Of a stretch of DNA of 64,000 nucleotides, positions 61,086-64,000 are shown one piece after another. Both the position numbers and the translations under genes were made by a program. The stretch's first letter is position 1. The number at the start of each line of letters is the position of its first letter. The DNA is from Voacanga thouarsii (taxonomy: Eukaryota; Streptophyta; Magnoliopsida; Gentianales; Apocynaceae), in assembly GCA_026120185.1 (NCBI GenBank), contig JANUWF010001053.1, positions 828,501 to 892,500 of the forward strand, read 5' to 3'. The notes below the pieces were generated by a model, which did no database searches, was not told where the DNA came from, and saw nothing but the letters and a program-made list of their open reading frames with translations.

Positions 61086-61795
61086 TTGGCAAAATTACAA
61101 GCTAACATTGATGTTTTTAGTGAGACGTCATTAGAAGCATTAGTGAATTCTTTTGTTGCCAATACAAACTCATCTGTTCAGTGGCATAAAGAAGCTTCCC
61201 AACAATTGGGCGATCATAGGAAACAATTAGTTAAGATTGTTGAGGAGACTCATGAGTTCATGCTAGCACGTACAATTAACCAAAAAAAAAAAAAAGAGAG
61301 CCTATGAGAGACAATTGCATGATGTGGCAAGAGAGGTATTTGATTCTACTCTATGTTCTCATAATTCTAATATTTCTTTGTCACATGATTTCTTAGGCTC
61401 TTCTCACTCCTTGGAGAACAATGGTTCCAATGATGATGTATGGAGTTGAACATACCTCAAGAAGTTGGATTTATCATTCATTCTAAGAAACCCTTTGAGG
61501 ATGTTGACAAATTCTACCCTTCACCCCAATCTCAGGGAGGTAACTTAGTATTTGTCGAAGCATTGAAAAGTAAGAATTTCCCAATCCCATCTTTAAGAAC
61601 TCAAACACTAAGTTTAAAGGGGTATTTTAAATTGTAAAAATTCTTTTGAAGGGTTAATTGGTGATTTCAAGCTTGATGCATTCTTTAGAAACCATGTGCA
61701 CTTATATGTTGACAACAATATTCGTGTGTCTAAAGAAATGTTAGAGAAAGAGATTTATGTGTTTTGTTTTAGTGAGAAAAAATAATTTTCATGAA
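61086..61795 (+). pseudogene. Element K unknown protein, broken
   Basis: I do not recognise this protein. The first frame (61086-61307, MAKLQANIDVFSETSLEAL, then DHRKQLVKIVEETHEFML) looks helical. It breaks at a run of 13 A (61282-61294); in a shifted frame it continues AYERQLHDVAREVFDSTL to 61438. A further frame (61440-61637) reads MELNIPQEVGFIIHSKKPF and EALKSKNFPIPSL. A last shifted piece (to 61782) reads FEGLIGDFKLDAFFRNHVHL and ends at a stop. Together about 230 codons in gag position. It lacks the Athila gag motifs seen in element H, so K may be a non-autonomous derivative with its own ORF. Confidence 0.45.
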
Positions 61796-62145
61796 CCTTC
61801 TATTTTTCAAAATCCTCCATTCTTTCTACATTCAGTATGCCTATCTGCTACTTTAAGCTTTAATTTCTTTTGAAAAGGCTTGATGATGAAGCATGATGAG
61901 TGTAAAGAGTTTTTATTTTATTTTTTATTTGTTTATTTCTTTGTTCTTTTTCTTTACTTTGTTTTCTTTTATTTAGGTATTTATTTTATTTTATTATTAT
62001 TTGCCTTGTGCTTTTATTTATTTTTTGTTTTATAGGCATAGAGTCCTCTTGGAGAAGCCCTTCTTTGTACCTCACGTTTGGATATCTATTAGAGCATTTT
62101 CGCACTTGGACAGTTTTACTTAAACTTTCTAACCCACTTGCGACG
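61796..62145 (+). other. Element K 3' remainder and junction to CACTA
   Basis: AT- and T-rich sequence without gene. No polypurine tract, no second LTR. The switch to CACTA subterminal repeats occurs between about 62090 and 62146. Confidence 0.4.
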
Positions 62146-62303
62146 GTTCATCTAAACTGAAAAAATACGACGGTTTAACTTTAACCATCGTATAAACCCT
62201 CACTAATACAACGTTACCATACCGTCGTATTAGTTAGCCTATTATGATTATTTTGCGACCGTCATATTTGTATCCGTTGTATTTGCCCCGTTTGTTTGTA
62301 GTG
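62146..62303. repeat. CACTA right subterminal repeats, outer part and terminus
   Basis: cgacggtt, accatcgtat, accgtcgtatta and gaccgtcata units, then the terminus gtttgtttgtagtg followed by the target duplication gct. Confidence 0.8.
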
Positions 62304-62306
62304 GCT

Positions 62307-62637
62307 CATGCTATGAAGTGAGAGGACTACTCATTAGTTAAAGGTGAGTCATTCTCTATCTGGAATTTATAACATAATAACCTTATCATGATAAGATTCC
62401 CATTCTCATTATCTCGTTAGGAGCAACAGTTTATGCATTAAGTAACTTGTGATCTATACCTTGCTATGAAAGACTACAATTCCCACGGATCATTTACTTA
62501 AGCACAATTAGTCTTTTCTAGTAAAATTGTGCACGAATTCAAATGAGAAAATACAAACAATTTGTGAGAATAAAACTTTTATTAATTTTATCAAAATTAT
62601 ATCAGAAATACAGTCTTAGTGGGCATACATTCCAACA
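62307..62637 (-). repeat. Copia J 3' LTR, part 3
   Basis: Last piece of the J LTR. It matches 376-709 (tgagtcattctc, cataataacctta, gatctatacctt, cttttattaatttta) and ends at the complement of the LTR start TGTTGGAATGTATGCCC. Confidence 0.88.
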
Positions 62638-63155
62638 ATCTCCCACTTACATTCTAAGACTATGTAAGTCTATAGGTGCCCACCTCTATAACGTCTAAGT
62701 TTCTTTTAGAAACTCTCTCAACCAAAACCTTGATAAATGGATTAGCTAAATTGTTCTTCAAGGCTAATTGTTCCACCATGATTTCCCGACTCTGAAAAAA
62801 ATTTCGGATCATGTGGTACTTCCTCTCTATATGCTTTCCTTTTCTGTGGTTCCTCGGTTCTTTGGATTATGAGATTGCACATGTGTTTTCGCAATACAAC
62901 GCAATTAGCTTGTCCATCTGTGACACAACTCCAAGTTCTATGAGAACCTTTTGGAGCCAGACTGCTTCTTTCCATGCCTCTGAAACTGCCTTATACTCAG
63001 CTTCTATGGTTGAGTAAAAAATGCAAGATTACTTAATACACTTCCATGAAATAGCTCCTCCAGACAAGATGAATACAAATCCACTAGTGGATTTTCTTTC
63101 ATCCCTATTCATCTGGAAGTCTGAGTTTGTGTATCCAATAAAACTAAGTCATTAG
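62638..63155 (-). pseudogene. Copia J polypurine tract and RNase H remnant
   Basis: atctcccactt (62638-62648) is the polypurine tract complement. To its right, on the minus strand, come the end of RNase H with stops and shifts: an ADPF-like NLANPFIKVL near 62730, an RKYHMIRNFF-like segment, the EPRNHRKGKH segment and the EAEYKAVSEAWK-like and SWKCIK-like segments near 63000-63050. The frame 62742-62975 covers part of this out of phase. The rest of pol is cut off by the LTR at 63156. Confidence 0.75.
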
Positions 63156-64000
63156 TTTTAGGTATATCATGCATATCATATAAGGCGCATCGGAAAATAA
63201 TAACAAGATACCATCCCAGGATCCGCATACGTGCGGAAAACAAGACATAACGAGAACAAAGGTAACAACTTTACCTTTCTTTGAGCGTCTGAAAAATAAA
63301 ATTTTTCTTCTTTAAGTCTGAGGCGCCATCTAGCAATCCTCTTGATCAAACACCATGAGAATTGGATGTCCAACCACTATAATCACAGTGTGTGATTCTC
63401 TCTAATAGAAATCCACATGGAGGATCACACTCAAACATCAAGATTTTTCTATGCTAGCAGAAAACAACAATGGCAACTAGGGTTCTTCTTGTTTTTTAGA
63501 AAAATGAGAGAGAGAGAGAAGAAGAAGATAGTGTGTGTGCACTAAGGTTTTTCGTGAATAGCTCTACCCCCAATAGGTATCGTGTGTCTTGCATACATAA
63601 CACGAAAAAACCCTACTAAATAAACAATCCATCTGAGAATTCAAAAACAATTAGAATTCGCTAATTGTAATTGGAAACATCAAGTTCTCATAATTATAAT
63701 TTGGCCCATAAATTATAACTATGTAATTCTCTTTCTTGCAATTAACCCCACTATGTTATCAAATAATATCTTGAGTATATAATCCTCTATTGTGTGTGAC
63801 CTATTAGGTTTCCCAGTCAATTGGTAGTGAGTGTGAATTAATTCAAACGTCTTTGAGATTAATAATCAATAATTAATTAGAATTAATTATATTGATTCTA
63901 ATCAAGATTGTTTCATTAATTCATCAATTAAAAAACCCATATTCCCATATAATGAGCGATATCTAGCAACACATCATAACCACCCAAGAGTCTAGGAAGT
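63156..64000 (-). mobile_element. Ty1/copia LTR (Angela-like), runs off window
   Basis: Starts TTTTAGGTATATC, homologous to the copia I LTR start at 48876, then collinear with 53816-54500. Minus orientation. Possible target duplication attag at 63151-63155. The other end lies beyond the window. Confidence 0.85.

Larger units (their letters stand above)
47950..62303. mobile_element. CACTA-like DNA transposon, non-autonomous, with nested insertions
   Basis: The left end CACAACTAAAAAA and the complement of the right end, CACTACAAACAAA, agree at 10 of 13 positions. The 3-bp duplication gct flanks both ends (47947-47949 and 62304-62306). Removing the element restores a continuous copia LTR that aligns with positions 364-400. 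Both ends carry dense subterminal repeats of aaatacgacggt/accgtcgtattt type. CACTA ends, 3-bp duplications and such subterminal repeats are hallmarks of the superfamily. No transposase domain is seen. Nested inside are copia I with a Tekay-like solo LTR, the Athila-type fragment K and an inverted repeat. Confidence 0.75.

Noticed and set aside
1..64000. Host protein-coding gene with introns
   Set aside because: I looked for non-transposon protein motifs between the elements; nearly every stretch is assigned to an element and the rest is short and AT-rich. A spliced gene with short exons cannot be fully excluded without transcripts.

Overview
This is a stretch of AT-rich plant nuclear DNA made almost entirely of nested, decayed transposable elements. 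The plant origin is inferred from the lineages present: Ty1/copia elements with initiator-Met tRNA primer sites, one of them with the LTR start typical of BARE/Angela; Athila-type Ty3/gypsy elements with a tRNA-Asp primer site; Tekay/Del-like long LTRs; and a CACTA-type DNA transposon. I see no convincing host gene, no rRNA or true tRNA gene, and no CRISPR array. It looks like repeat-rich (pericentromeric-like) heterochromatin of a flowering plant. The species cannot be read from the sequence.

Left part (1-8924). A minus-strand copia LTR runs in from the window edge to 709. It sits in an old plus-strand gypsy-like element, D1 (710-735, then 5095-6691). D1 is split by a complete non-autonomous minus-strand element, A (736-5094; LTRs, PBS, PPT, 5-bp TSD aaatt). 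An Athila-type solo LTR (6692-8233, TSD cctct) follows, then a second D-type fragment, D2 (8239-8924).

Middle part (8925-38042). An Athila-type element, H (plus strand), begins with a 5' LTR at 8925. It continues as gag pieces (19327-19983 and 21893-22500), then a third ORF (23949-24292 and 33456-34446), and ends in a truncated 3' LTR (35798-38042). H has been invaded by copia element E (minus, 10542-19326, right LTR truncated), a plus-strand copia solo LTR (19984-21892), a complete Angela-like copia element F (24293-33450, TSD aatac) and a minus-strand copia solo LTR (35882-37567).

Right part (38043-64000). After a D-type LTR fragment and a Tekay-like LTR fragment comes the 3' LTR of a minus-strand copia element, J. 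Two insertions spread this LTR over 23.5 kb. The first is non-autonomous gypsy-like element B (39845-47082), which itself carries an Athila-type solo LTR. The second is a CACTA-like element (47950-62303, TSD gct). The CACTA-like element contains copia element I (48876-57780), which holds a 4.8-kb Tekay-like solo LTR. It also contains a truncated Athila-type element, K (59224 to about 62145), and a 105-bp near-perfect inverted repeat. J's RNase H remnant (62638-63155) is cut by another Angela-like LTR that leaves the window.

All retrotransposon polyproteins are interrupted by stops or frameshifts. The longest open pieces are in F (424 aa, protease to integrase) and I (339 aa, integrase to reverse transcriptase). 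The most unusual content is the A/B/D group. It encodes an acidic N-terminus, a zinc knuckle and a retropepsin, but no reverse transcriptase or integrase, and ends in a shared C-terminal motif. Several unrelated LTR families also share a cluster of GC-rich palindromes at a similar distance upstream of their TATA boxes.
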